DNA from: Bacteroidaceae bacterium
GTDB taxonomy: Bacteria; Bacteroidota; Bacteroidia; Bacteroidales; Bacteroidaceae
Length of the DNA stretch: 64,000 bases
Assembly (NCBI GenBank): GCA_017650105.1
Contig: JAGCFO010000023.1
Span: forward strand, 93,452 to 157,451
Direction: 5' to 3'
Part shown: positions 1 to 8,622 of the stretch, piece by piece
Layout of the letters: each line of letters begins with the position of its first letter
Position numbering within the stretch: position 1 is the first letter of the stretch
Position numbers and translations under genes: made by a program
The notes under the pieces: model-generated
What the model was told of the DNA's origin: nothing
Databases searched by the model: none
Seen by the model: the letters and a program-made list of their open reading frames with translations, nothing else

Positions 1-2
1 TG

Positions 3-557
3 ATCATAGCTCCTCTCGGCACAATAGCGCTTGCTGCACATTCGCTCGGAATCGTTATCGAGAGCCTTTGCTACATGCCTGGATACGGTATTTCCGATGC
101 TGCCACAACGCTCGTAGGCCAAAGTATGGGAGCGAATAGAAAGGATTTGATGAGGCGCTTTGCCTATATGGCAGTAGGAATGGGTATGGTGGTGATGGCA
201 GTTATGGGCGTAATCATGTACGTAACAGCACCTTACACGATGGCAATGCTGACGCCCGTAGCAGAAGTGCGCGAGCTCGGCGTGACAGTTCTGCGCGTAG
301 AGGCCTTTGCCGAGCCGATGTTTGCGGCAGCAATCGTATGCTACGGTGCTTTCGTCGGAGCCTCAGACACTCTTATGCCAAGCGGGATGAACCTCCTCAG
401 CATGTGGGGTGTGCGCATCACGCTTGCCGCGATTCTTGCCCCAAGCATGGGACTTTACGGCGTGTGGCTCGCAATGTGCATCGAGCTATGCTTCAGAGGA
501 CTTATCTTCCTCGTTCGGCTGAAATGGGGCAAATGGGAAAAGAAAACAATAGATTGA
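3..557 (+). CDS. MATE-family multidrug/cation efflux protein, C-terminal part
   Basis: The reading frame is already open at base 3, so the gene begins before the window and only the last 185 residues or so are seen. The visible part starts PLGTIALAAHSLG, followed by the small-residue and glycine-rich helices typical of the second half of a MATE transporter (GYGISDAATTLVGQSMGA, then SDTLMPSGMNLLSMWGVR). MATE proteins are 12-helix inner-membrane antiporters that export drugs or organic cations using Na+ or H+ gradients. The internal ATG at 75 is not a start, because conserved sequence continues upstream of it. The following DUF3737 gene begins 20 bp after the stop, so the two could be cotranscribed. 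Substrate unknown. Confidence 0.9.
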   Translation: MIAPLGTIALAAHSLGIVIESLCYMPGYGISDAATTLVGQSMGANRKDLMRRFAYMAVGMGMVVMAVMGVIMYVTAPYTMAMLTPVAEVRELGVTVLRVEAFAEPMFAAAIVCYGAFVGASDTLMPSGMNLLSMWGVRITLAAILAPSMGLYGVWLAMCIELCFRGLIFLVRLKWGKWEKKTID

Positions 558-577
558 TCAAACACAAATAATTAAAA

Positions 578-1423
578 ATGAAACGAATTGAAAATGTGAC
601 TTTTGGCGGCGAAAGGCCTCTTTTTGAATCTCACGGATTGGAACTTGATCACGTGCGTATTATTGACGGTGAATCTGCTATAAAGGAGTGTAGCGACATC
701 ATTTGCAAAAACTGCCACTTCGAAGGGAAATACCCTCTTTGGCACGTAGAGGGCTCCGAGATAACTCATTGCTACTTTGCGCCTTCTGCCCGCTCCGCTA
801 TCTGGTATTCAAACAACATGAAGATGCGGGATTGCGTGATTGACGGACCTAAGTTTTTCCGCGAGATGAAGAACCTTTCTCTCGAGAATGTTATCATAAA
901 CGATGCTGACGAAACCTTTTGGGGCATTGACGGATTGACAATAAAGAATGTGGTTTTACACGAAGGAACCTACCCGTTTATGCATTGCAATAACATAAAG
1001 GTTTTCGGGCTCGACAGCGATAGCAAATATGTCTTCCAATATTGCCGAAATGTTGAAATCCACAACGCGAGAATTGAGACGAAAGACTCTTTTTGGGAAG
1101 TGGAGGACGTGACAATCTACGATTCGGTTATTTCTGGAGAATATCTGGGTTGGCATTCAAAGAATCTTCGCCTGGTAAACTGCCACATTGCTGGAGAACA
1201 GCCGCTTTGCTATGCTAAAAACCTCGTTTTGGAGAACTGTACATTCGATGCTGAGTGCGACAGAGCATTTGAGTATTCATCGGTACAGGCAGATATCAAA
1301 GGAAGCATCAAGAGTGTAAAGAATCCGTCTTCGGGATTGATTGTCGCTGACGGGTATGGAGAAATCATCTTGGATGAAAACATCAAGGCGCCAGCCAATT
1401 GCAAAATTGTGGTAAGAACATAA
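578..1423 (+). CDS. DUF3737 family protein (right-handed beta-helix)
   Basis: A 281-residue protein built of short imperfect repeats of the type xxxNVxIxxCxFxGxxPLWHxEGxxI, which is what a right-handed parallel beta-helix looks like. The opening MKRIENVTFGGERPLFES and the repeated W/F-aromatic turns match the DUF3737 family as I know it. No signal peptide or membrane segment is present, so it is probably cytoplasmic. The biochemical role of the family is unknown. The gene lies 122 bp upstream of a PatB/MalY-type aminotransferase on the same strand, which suggests a joint role in sulfur amino acid or related metabolism; that link is inference. Confidence 0.8.
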   Translation: MKRIENVTFGGERPLFESHGLELDHVRIIDGESAIKECSDIICKNCHFEGKYPLWHVEGSEITHCYFAPSARSAIWYSNNMKMRDCVIDGPKFFREMKNLSLENVIINDADETFWGIDGLTIKNVVLHEGTYPFMHCNNIKVFGLDSDSKYVFQYCRNVEIHNARIETKDSFWEVEDVTIYDSVISGEYLGWHSKNLRLVNCHIAGEQPLCYAKNLVLENCTFDAECDRAFEYSSVQADIKGSIKSVKNPSSGLIVADGYGEIILDENIKAPANCKIVVRT

Positions 1424-1545
1424 AACACTGATAGTTGACCACAAGTTGTTAAAGTAATTATGTAACATATCGAATTTCTTCTTTTTCCAAAGAAAAAATA
1501 TCAAAATTAGGTTTTCATAACTATAAAAACTATTAGCAAAAAGAT

Positions 1546-2715
1546 ATGCCTTACTCCTTTGACAAAGAGATTAACAGACGAGGAACGCTTTCCTACAAAT
1601 GGGACTCTGCCGACAAAGACGTGATTCCTCTTTGGGTGGCAGATATGGATTTCGAAACAGCTCCAGTCGTAAAGAAAGCTCTTCAGAAAAGAGTAAATCA
1701 TGGAATTTACGGATACACGAGAGTCCCCGATGCGTATTACAAATCAGTTGCCGACTGGTTCAGAATACATCACCACTGGGTTTTCGATCCGTCTTGGATG
1801 CTTTACACATCAGGCGTTGTCCCTGCTATTTCTGCTATCATCAAGGCACTCACCCATCCCGGAGATGAAGTAATTGTGCAAAGTCCCGTTTTCAACTGTT
1901 TCTATTCATCCATTCGCAACAACGGATGCAAAATCGTTTCCAACGACTTGATTTACGAGAATGGCACATATAGAATCGATTTTGCAGATTTGCAGAAAAA
2001 ACTATCCTCGCCCAAAGCAAAAATCTTGCTGCTATGCAACCCACACAACCCAGCAGGAAGGGTTTGGACTTCCGACGAGCTTAAACGTATAGGTGAAATA
2101 TGCCTTCAGAACGATGTGTGGATTGTTGCAGACGAAATTCATTGCGAATTTGTCTCTCCCGGATACACATTCCTTCCCTTCGGCTCCATTTCTCCCGATT
2201 TCATACACAAAACCATCGTCTGCATTTCTCCCAGTAAGGCATTCAATATAGGAGGACTCCAAATTTCCAATATCGTTTGCGAGAACGAGGAAGTGCGCAA
2301 TAAGATAGACAGAGCGATTAACGACAACGAAGTCTGCGATGTAAATCCCTTCGGAATAGTAGCCACGATGGCTGCCTATACTGACGAGGGCGCCGCTTGG
2401 CTAAAGGATTTGAATAGCTACATCAACAGTAACTATCTCTTTTTGTGCGACTTCTTCAAAGAAAATCTTCCACAGTTCCCTGTGACGAAACTTGAAGGCA
2501 CATATCTCGTTTGGGTAGATTGCTCTGCGATAGGAAAAGATTCGGAAACCATTCAGAAAGAACTGCTCACGTCTTATCGCGTTTGGGTAAACGAAGGCGT
2601 AATGTATGGAGACAACGGGAATCTTTTCATCCGAATCAATATCGCATGTCCTCGCAAACGCCTTGAGGAAGGGTTGAAACGTATTGCCAAAGGGCTGAAA
2701 GCCATGTTGCCGTAA
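1546..2715 (+). CDS. PatB/MalY-family PLP-dependent C-S lyase (aminotransferase fold I)
   Basis: A 389-residue fold-type I PLP enzyme. The N-terminus has the family hallmark (INRRGTLSYKWD, then PLWVADMDFETAP), the aspartate motif is ADEIHCEF, and the PLP lysine is Lys231 in SPSKAFNIGGLQ. This subgroup usually acts as cystathionine beta-lyase or cysteine-S-conjugate lyase, cleaving C-S bonds to release pyruvate, ammonia and a thiol, and MalY also acts as a regulator in E. coli. Full length for the family. The start is the ATG after an A-rich leader. A weak terminator-like hairpin (CGGG/CCCG with a T run at 2763-2786) follows. The exact substrate cannot be told from the sequence. Confidence 0.9.
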   Translation: MPYSFDKEINRRGTLSYKWDSADKDVIPLWVADMDFETAPVVKKALQKRVNHGIYGYTRVPDAYYKSVADWFRIHHHWVFDPSWMLYTSGVVPAISAIIKALTHPGDEVIVQSPVFNCFYSSIRNNGCKIVSNDLIYENGTYRIDFADLQKKLSSPKAKILLLCNPHNPAGRVWTSDELKRIGEICLQNDVWIVADEIHCEFVSPGYTFLPFGSISPDFIHKTIVCISPSKAFNIGGLQISNIVCENEEVRNKIDRAINDNEVCDVNPFGIVATMAAYTDEGAAWLKDLNSYINSNYLFLCDFFKENLPQFPVTKLEGTYLVWVDCSAIGKDSETIQKELLTSYRVWVNEGVMYGDNGNLFIRINIACPRKRLEEGLKRIAKGLKAMLP

Positions 2716-3409
2716 GAGTCTGACACACAAGAGGTAACAGTTCTTCCTGATTCCTTATCTAACGGGAAATCAAAAGCCCGGTTTTTAAAGTTTTATATTA
2801 GCTCAATTATGAAGAAGGGAAAAAAATTTTTCCCTTCTTCATATCGCGAGATTCTTTCTTCATAATTTTTTTTGCTCAAAGAAAAATTTCCGCACAAACA
2901 AGGAGCAAGGAGGGTAACTTTTCTTTTTAACAGAAAAAAGCAATTTGTTATGAAAAAAGTTGGATGATTCGTGCTAAATGCCTACTTTTACAAGCGAAAA
3001 AATTGTGGGCAAGTTTTATGGAACTAACGAGCTACAAAAAACTATTCTGCTGCCTGATTTTTTACGGCAGAAACATCGAGCGCCTATAAGGTTGAAAGCA
3101 GTTCGCTCGGTTCACTGCTTTCTATCAAGAAGCACTTCTCGGCTGTTCCTTAACGTATCGTACTCCCCTTCCCTTATTACCAGACAACGTCTTCAACAGT
3201 TTCGTTTTTCGGTTGATTATCAGCCTCTATATCCAAAGGGAGAAGAATAGACCATACGACAGCAACGCCGCTCATACAAATATCTAACCTGAAATTCAAA
3301 GAACAAAACAACATCAATAAATATGGAACAAGATAATTCTTCCTGCTGTGGAGCAAACACAACTCGTGTGAGCAATTTCGCACTTAAATATCCTGAAAAC
3401 GAAGGAGGC
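2716..3409. other. Intergenic region between the C-S lyase and hypD genes
   Basis: Nearly 700 bp with no convincing gene if hypD starts at 3410. From left to right it holds a weak terminator-like hairpin (2763-2786), a 21-bp-period repeat copy with a perfect 34-nt inverted repeat (2809-2842), an AT-rich stretch, and a short hairpin around 3046-3070 (CTGCC/GGCAG arms). A 90-codon open frame at 2978-3250 has no recognisable features and is probably chance. No known riboswitch class was recognised. Confidence 0.5.
2809..2883. repeat. 21-bp-period intergenic repeat, copy 1 (with perfect 34-nt inverted repeat)
   Basis: Starts with ATGAAGAAGGGAAAAA, two A, then the exact reverse complement of those 16 bases (2809-2842). 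The reverse-oriented unit at 2841-2861 (ATATCGCGAGATTC plus TTTCTTC) is exactly 21 bp, and a partial unit follows. The repeat lies between two plus-strand genes. The head-to-head arrangement could fold into a long RNA or DNA hairpin, so it may also act in termination. Confidence 0.85.
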
Positions 3410-3412
3410 ATG
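3400..3412 (+). promoter_or_regulatory. Strong Shine-Dalgarno before hypD
   Basis: GAAGGAGG ends two bases before the ATG at 3410. Such a clear ribosome binding site is unusual among the genes of this window, which mostly have A-rich leaders. It supports 3410 as the hypD start and makes the 87 bp from 3323 either an alternative N-terminus or a leader peptide region. Confidence 0.6.
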
Positions 3413-5770
3413 AACGAACGCATTTGTCGTCTGCGTGAGGAATCAGTTAATGCGCAACCCTCGCTGACTATCGAGCGCGCCCTTATAGAGACAGCATTCT
3501 ATAAGGAAAACTACGGCAAGTATTCCCTCCCTGTGCTTCGCGCAATGAATTTTCTCGAGATTTGCAAGAAGAAAACAATCTATATCGGCAAAGAAGAACT
3601 CATCGTGGGAGAGCGCGGGCCTAAGCCTAAGGCTGTGCCAACTTTCCCGGAACTTACTTGTCACAGCGTGGAGGATTTGCATGTGCTGAACGAGCGTGAC
3701 CTTCAGCCGTATTTCATCTCTCAAGAAGACATCGACACCTATGAGCGTGAAGTGATTCCTTACTGGAAAGGGCGTACCCAGCGCGAAAGGATTTTCAATC
3801 ATGTCTCTCCCGCATGGAAAAAAGCATACGAGGCAGGCGTGTTTACTGAATTCATGGAGCAACGTGCTGCCGGGCATACGGCTATGGATGGAAAAATGTA
3901 CCATCGGGGACTTCTCGACGTGAAAAAACAGATACAAGAGGAACTTGACAACTTAGACTTCATAAACGACGCTGAGGCAACGGATAAGATGGAGGAATTG
4001 CAAGCTATGTCAATCAGTTGCGACGCAGCCATCTTGTTTGCCGAACGTCACGCCAAGTTGGCCGAAGAAATGGCTGCTACAGAACAAGATACGAAGCGCA
4101 AAGAAGAACTTCTGAAGATAGCTGAGGTGTGTCATCATGTGCCCGCTCATGCTCCGCGCAATATGTGGGAAGCCATTCAGACTTATTGGTTTACGCATCT
4201 CGGCACAGTAACAGAGCTGAACGGATGGGACTGCATGAACCCAGGGCATCTGGATCAACATCTTTTCCCATTCTATCAGAAAGAGTTACAAGAAGGAACT
4301 ATCACTCGAGAAAAAGCGAAGGAACTGCTTTGCTGCCTGTGGATAAAGTTCAACAACCAGCCGGCTCCCCCAAAGGTGGGAATCACAGCTTTGGAAAGCG
4401 GAACGTATAACGATTTCGCCAATATTAATATAGGTGGAATCACGCGAGAAGGAAAAGACGGGTCGAATGAACTCTCCTACATCATTCTCGAAATTCAAGA
4501 GGAACTGCATATTCTGCAACCTGGACTATCGATACATATTAGTCACGTGACCCCCGACAAGTTCCTCCTAGCTGGATGCCACGTTATCCGACAAGGATAC
4601 GGCTATCCATCCGTCTTCAATCCAGACGTTTATACGATGGAACTCATCCGACAGGGAAAGAGCATCGAGGATGCGCGAGAAGGAGGTTGTTCGGGATGTA
4701 TTGAGGTAGGAGCTTTCGGCAAGGAGGCTTATCTGCTGACAGGATATTTGAATACTCCCAAAATTTTGGAGATAACACTTCACAACGGTATTGACCCTCG
4801 CACAGGGGAAAAAATCGGAATAGAAACAGGAGATCCGCGCACATTCACAGATTATGAACAGTTCTATAGTGCATACCTAAAGCAGATTCACTATTTTGTG
4901 CTACTTAAACAAAGGGAAAACAACTACATAGAACGTATGTTTGCCCTCTATGCGCCAGCAACTTTCCTCAGTCTTTTCATCGATGACTGCATCAAAAAGG
5001 GAAAAGACTATTACAACGGAGGGGCTCGCTATAATACACAATACATTCAATGCTGTGGATTGGGTACTTCCACCGACTCTCTTTCTGTTATCAAAAAGCA
5101 TGTCTTCGAGAGTAAAAAATACTCAATGGATGACATCATACGCGCTACCGATACTAATTTTGACGGGAATGAGAAGATGAGACAGTATATCATCAATCAT
5201 ACTCCATTCTTCGGCAACGACGACGATTATGCCGATAGTATTGCCGTGCAGCTTTATAACGATTTGGTGGAATGTCTTAGCGGAAAACCCAACACTAGAG
5301 GAGGCAAAACGTGTCTTGACATGCTTTCCACTACTTGCCACAACTATTTCGGCTCTGTTTGTAATGCAACGCCCAACGGGCGTTTTGCTGAATTTGCTAT
5401 CTCTGACGGTACGTCTCCTTCGCATGGAGCTGATATCAATGGGCCTACGAGTCTCATCAAATCATTGGGAAAACTGGATCAGACAAAAAGCGGAGGCACT
5501 CTGCTTAACTGCCGTTTTGTTCCTGCCCTTTTGAAACGCGAGGAGGATTTGAAAAAACTGGCTCATCTCATCCGTACATACTTCACATTGGGAGGACACC
5601 ATATCCAGTTTAATGTGGTAGACACCGAAACTCTTCGTGATGCACAAAAGAACCCTGATTCCTATAAAGGGCTTCTCGTTCGTATGGCTGGTTATAGCGA
5701 CTTTTTCAATGATATGAATTCTCAGCTACAAAACGACATTATTGCACGAACCGAAAACGAAAGTTTTTGA
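3410..5770 (+). CDS. hypD: Glycyl radical enzyme, trans-4-hydroxy-L-proline dehydratase (HypD) type
   Basis: A 786-residue glycyl radical enzyme. Counted from ATG 3410, the thiyl cysteine is Cys430 in GGCSGCIEVG and the radical glycine is Gly761 in VRMAGYSDFF. Residues known to shape the HypD active site are kept: Glu432 two residues after the Cys, Tyr446 in LTGYLN, the FMEQRAAGH segment, and SGTYNDFANINIGG. The N-terminal LREESVNAQP also matches HypD. HypD removes water from trans-4-hydroxyproline to give pyrroline-5-carboxylate, feeding proline metabolism; the partner reductase ProC is not in the window. I place the start at 3410 because of the strong GAAGGAGG just upstream and the fit to HypD length. 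An in-frame ATG at 3323 would add 29 unconserved residues. Anaerobic, oxygen-sensitive enzyme class; substrate call is by recalled motifs. Confidence 0.85.
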   Translation: MNERICRLREESVNAQPSLTIERALIETAFYKENYGKYSLPVLRAMNFLEICKKKTIYIGKEELIVGERGPKPKAVPTFPELTCHSVEDLHVLNERDLQPYFISQEDIDTYEREVIPYWKGRTQRERIFNHVSPAWKKAYEAGVFTEFMEQRAAGHTAMDGKMYHRGLLDVKKQIQEELDNLDFINDAEATDKMEELQAMSISCDAAILFAERHAKLAEEMAATEQDTKRKEELLKIAEVCHHVPAHAPRNMWEAIQTYWFTHLGTVTELNGWDCMNPGHLDQHLFPFYQKELQEGTITREKAKELLCCLWIKFNNQPAPPKVGITALESGTYNDFANINIGGITREGKDGSNELSYIILEIQEELHILQPGLSIHISHVTPDKFLLAGCHVIRQGYGYPSVFNPDVYTMELIRQGKSIEDAREGGCSGCIEVGAFGKEAYLLTGYLNTPKILEITLHNGIDPRTGEKIGIETGDPRTFTDYEQFYSAYLKQIHYFVLLKQRENNYIERMFALYAPATFLSLFIDDCIKKGKDYYNGGARYNTQYIQCCGLGTSTDSLSVIKKHVFESKKYSMDDIIRATDTNFDGNEKMRQYIINHTPFFGNDDDYADSIAVQLYNDLVECLSGKPNTRGGKTCLDMLSTTCHNYFGSVCNATPNGRFAEFAISDGTSPSHGADINGPTSLIKSLGKLDQTKSGGTLLNCRFVPALLKREEDLKKLAHLIRTYFTLGGHHIQFNVVDTETLRDAQKNPDSYKGLLVRMAGYSDFFNDMNSQLQNDIIARTENESF

Positions 5771-6678
5771 TGAGCTTGATTTTCGACATAAAAAAATACG
5801 CCATCAACGATGGTCCTGGCATAAGGGTTACCATCTTCTTAAAAGGTTGTCCCTTGCGGTGTGTTTGGTGCCATAATCCGGAAGGATGGTCAACCCAAAA
5901 GGAAAAGATGTATAAAGCACAAAAATGCATCGGTTGCCAAAGCTGTGTTGAGGTTTGCCCTCATCATGCTATCCAATTAACATCAGAAGGAATTCGTCCT
6001 ACGGGAAATCAATGCGTCCTATGTGGGCGTTGCGCAGAAGAATGTCCCACGAAAGCTTTAGAAATAAGTGGGAAAGAATGGGCAATAGATGACTTGATTG
6101 GATTAATAGAAAAGGAACGCTCTGTTATCGAAGAAAGTAACGGAGGGATTACCCTCTGCGGAGGAGAGCCTTTGCTCCATCCAGACTATGCTGTCGAATT
6201 GCTTCAGGAAATCGGGAAACGCGGATTCCACCGTGCAGTTGACACTACGCTTTATTCTCAGCAAGAAGTGATAGACAAAGTCATTGATAACTGCGAACTG
6301 TTGCTCGTTGACCTCAAACATATGGATAGCGAAAAGCATCGGCTTTTTACGGGAGTTCCGAACGAAAGGATTCTTGAAAACATTCGTTACATTGCTGAAA
6401 AAGGAATGGAATATTGGATTAGAATTCCCTTGATTGAAGGAGTGAATGCTGAGGAAGAGAATATCACACGTTCTGCCGCTTTCCTTCGCAGTTTGCCTCA
6501 TCCACCTTCTGTCGTCAACCTCCTTCCTTATCATGATATAGGAAGAGGAAAGCACGAACGAATGGGAACAACATATAATCCTCAGCAACTACCGATGTCA
6601 ACTCCTTCCGAAGACAAACAACAGCTATGTATTCACATTTTCCAGCAATTCGGGATTGATGCCAAGATTGGAGGATAG
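5770..6678 (+). CDS. Glycyl-radical enzyme activating protein (HypE-like radical SAM activase)
   Basis: A 302-residue radical SAM protein. The SAM-cluster motif is Cys27-xxx-Cys31-xx-Cys34 (GCPLRCVWC). It is followed by an inserted ferredoxin-like domain with eight cysteines in two sets (53, 56, 59, 63 and 82, 85, 88, 92), as in activases of the HypE/CutD type, and then ITLCGGEP. It should cleave S-adenosylmethionine and abstract hydrogen from Gly761 of the upstream dehydratase. The ATG at 5770 overlaps the hypD stop (TGATG), so translation is coupled. A TTG three bases earlier is less likely as the start. The C-terminus is full length and is followed by a bidirectional terminator. Confidence 0.92.
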   Translation: MSLIFDIKKYAINDGPGIRVTIFLKGCPLRCVWCHNPEGWSTQKEKMYKAQKCIGCQSCVEVCPHHAIQLTSEGIRPTGNQCVLCGRCAEECPTKALEISGKEWAIDDLIGLIEKERSVIEESNGGITLCGGEPLLHPDYAVELLQEIGKRGFHRAVDTTLYSQQEVIDKVIDNCELLLVDLKHMDSEKHRLFTGVPNERILENIRYIAEKGMEYWIRIPLIEGVNAEEENITRSAAFLRSLPHPPSVVNLLPYHDIGRGKHERMGTTYNPQQLPMSTPSEDKQQLCIHIFQQFGIDAKIGG

Positions 6679-6700
6679 ATTGACAAGAAATAAAAAAAAG

Positions 6701-6733
6701 AAAGGGATGATTCGGAAAAAGAACCATCCTTTT
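6701..6733. terminator. Bidirectional terminator between the activase and purF-like genes
   Basis: Hairpin with arms AAAGGGATGATTC and GAACCATCCTTTT (a few G-U pairs), loop GGAAAAA. On the minus strand it is followed by eight T, making it a good intrinsic terminator for the purF-like gene; on the plus strand the T run is short. Confidence 0.75.
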
Positions 6734-6779
6734 ATCTATATTTGCAACGAATTTGAACTGACAAATTAAAGGCTTTCCT

Positions 6780-8216
6780 TTAACTTTCTTGTTGCTTTTC
6801 AAGGACGTCCTGTGCCATATAGCTACTCCCATCAAAACAATGCGTGCAAATCCGACATTTTGGAAGGCCGATAGATTCGATCAGCGATTCTATCTTATTG
6901 AACTTAAGTGATGTGAGTCCGAGACGGCGCGCTATCTCATCCACCATTCTTTTGTATTCGGGCGTATCTGTTGTGGCATATTTTTCCAGATTATTCGGCC
7001 CTCCCTCAAAATCTTCGATAATTCGGCGAGTTATCAATTCCCTATCGGTCTTGCTGTTTGAAAAGCCAAGGAACGGGCATCCATATACCAAGGGAGGACA
7101 TGAGATGCGGCAATGTACCTCTTTTGCGCCGTATTCAAAGAATGTCCTTACGTTGTCTCTCAACTGCGTTCCACGCACAATGGAATCGTCGCAGAAAACC
7201 ACTCTCTGATCTTTAAGGACAGCTCCATTAGGGATGAGTTTCATCTTAGCTACCAGATTGCGTCTAACTTGATTATCAGGAGTAAAGCTGCGAGGCCAAG
7301 TGGGAGTATATTTCAGTACAGCGCGCTTATATGGAACATTATGTCCTTCGGCATAGCCCAAAGCCATTCCCACGCCTGAATCGGGAATTCCACACACGCA
7401 ATCCGCTTCAATGTCGTCCTGCTGCCCCACAATATATCCGTTCGCCTCCCTGACATACTCTGTGTTGACACCAAGATAATCGCTTGAGGGGAATCCGTAG
7501 TACACCCAAAGGAAAGAGCAAATCTGCTCATGAGGCTGAGATGCCTGTAGCACCTCTATTCCGTCTGCACGCAGACGAACTATCTCTCCTGCGCCCAAGT
7601 CGCGGACCCTTCGAAATTCTAAGTTGGGGAAACTCGTTGATTCGCTTGAAACAGCGAAAGAATCATCTTTTTGCCCGATGACGATGGGAGTACGTCCGAG
7701 AAAATCTCGTGCGGCAATGATTCCATCTTCTGTCAGGATTAGCATGGAACAAGAACCCTTTACCTTCCGATAAACAAGGTTTATTCCATCCACAAACGAC
7801 TTGCCCATATTGATGAGCAGAGCCACAAGTTCCGTCTGATTGATGTTGTTTGCCGAAAGCTCGCTGAAATGCATGTTCTGCGCGAGCAGTTCGTCAGCTA
7901 TCTCCTTGATATTATTAATCTTGGCTACGGTTACAACAGCATAACGCCCAAGATGAGAATTGACGATAATAGGTTGAGGATCTGTATCGCTAATAACCCC
8001 AAGTCCTTGATTGCCAATAAAAGAATCTATCTCGTCTTCAAACTTCGAACGGAAGTAATCGTGCTCAAGACTATGGATTGAACGGCAAAAACCGTGCTCG
8101 CTATCAAAGGTAACCAATCCGGCTCGGCGTGTGCCAAGATGAGAGTTGTAGTCTGTGCCATAGAATAAGTCGCTCACGCAGCGCCGTTTGGAAACAATAC
8201 CAAAAAAACCACCCAT
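6780..8216 (-). CDS. PurF-family amidophosphoribosyltransferase-like protein lacking the N-terminal cysteine
   Basis: A 478-residue protein with an N-terminal class II glutaminase-like (Ntn) fold and a C-terminal phosphoribosyltransferase domain. The PRPP loop VVFCDDSIVRGTQL is intact, and a cysteine-rich tail (CRICTHC) follows. True PurF starts with Met-Cys-Gly, and the exposed cysteine is the glutaminase nucleophile. Here the protein starts MGGFFGIVSK, so glycine replaces it, and LGTRRAGL replaces the usual glutamine-pocket motif. The family member may use free ammonia or do something else. The start at 8216 is chosen because this MGGFFG beginning aligns with PurF; an upstream in-frame TTG at 8258 adds 14 unlike residues. 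A -7-like TAATTTTG lies at 8275-8282. Confidence 0.8.
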   Translation of the reverse strand: MGGFFGIVSKRRCVSDLFYGTDYNSHLGTRRAGLVTFDSEHGFCRSIHSLEHDYFRSKFEDEIDSFIGNQGLGVISDTDPQPIIVNSHLGRYAVVTVAKINNIKEIADELLAQNMHFSELSANNINQTELVALLINMGKSFVDGINLVYRKVKGSCSMLILTEDGIIAARDFLGRTPIVIGQKDDSFAVSSESTSFPNLEFRRVRDLGAGEIVRLRADGIEVLQASQPHEQICSFLWVYYGFPSSDYLGVNTEYVREANGYIVGQQDDIEADCVCGIPDSGVGMALGYAEGHNVPYKRAVLKYTPTWPRSFTPDNQVRRNLVAKMKLIPNGAVLKDQRVVFCDDSIVRGTQLRDNVRTFFEYGAKEVHCRISCPPLVYGCPFLGFSNSKTDRELITRRIIEDFEGGPNNLEKYATTDTPEYKRMVDEIARRLGLTSLKFNKIESLIESIGLPKCRICTHCFDGSSYMAQDVLEKQQES

Positions 8217-8622
8217 AGACGTGTAGAGATAAGATATTTTTACAAAATCCTTTCCCAATTGGAAAAAAGACTTGCAAAATTACGAAAAAGGCAGGAAAAC
8301 CACAACAAATTGAAGATTATTTTTATCATTTTGTGAATAAAAAAAATCTCAAAAAAACGGGAAGGTAACTCCTATTAGGAGAACAAAGCAAAGACAACGA
8401 TTTTTTAATCGAAAAATGTAAAGCAAAATTGTAACCTATTGCTCCCAGTCCAATATTTAAAAAGGAATAGCGATTTTTGGAGAAGGGAAAAAAAATTATG
8501 AAGAAGGAATCTCGCGATATGAAGAAGGGAAAAATTTTTATTTAGAAAGCATATTCCAGACAATGTCTTCCACATCGATTATTTCCAAAATCTTATGGTC
8601 ACAAATATGCTACAACAAGAAA
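8217..8622. other. Intergenic region upstream of the purF-like gene
   Basis: About 400 bp. It holds a minus-strand -7-like box (TAATTTTG, 8275-8282) probably serving the purF-like gene, a small hairpin CTCCTATTAGGAG near 8370-8384, and repeat copy 2. No gene or known RNA element was recognised. Confidence 0.5.
8479..8541. repeat. 21-bp-period intergenic repeat, copy 2
   Basis: Three units, each exactly 21 bp, starting at 8479, 8500 and 8521: GGAGAAGGGAAAA..., GAAGAAGGAATCTCGCGATAT and GAAGAAGGGAAAAA.... The middle unit carries TCGCGA. A fourth, diverged unit may start at 8542 (TTAGAAAGC). Located downstream of the S41 peptidase gene. Confidence 0.85.

Noticed and set aside
2809..2883. Mobile element (MITE or REP-type) as explanation of the intergenic repeats
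   Set aside because: No fixed ends or target-site duplications; copy number of units varies and both orientations are internally periodic. Cannot be fully excluded.
3046..3240. Riboswitch upstream of hypD
   Set aside because: Small hairpins are present but no known aptamer consensus was recognised.
2978..3250. 90-codon frame in the hypD upstream region
   Set aside because: No family, no signal or domain, unusual composition; likely chance.
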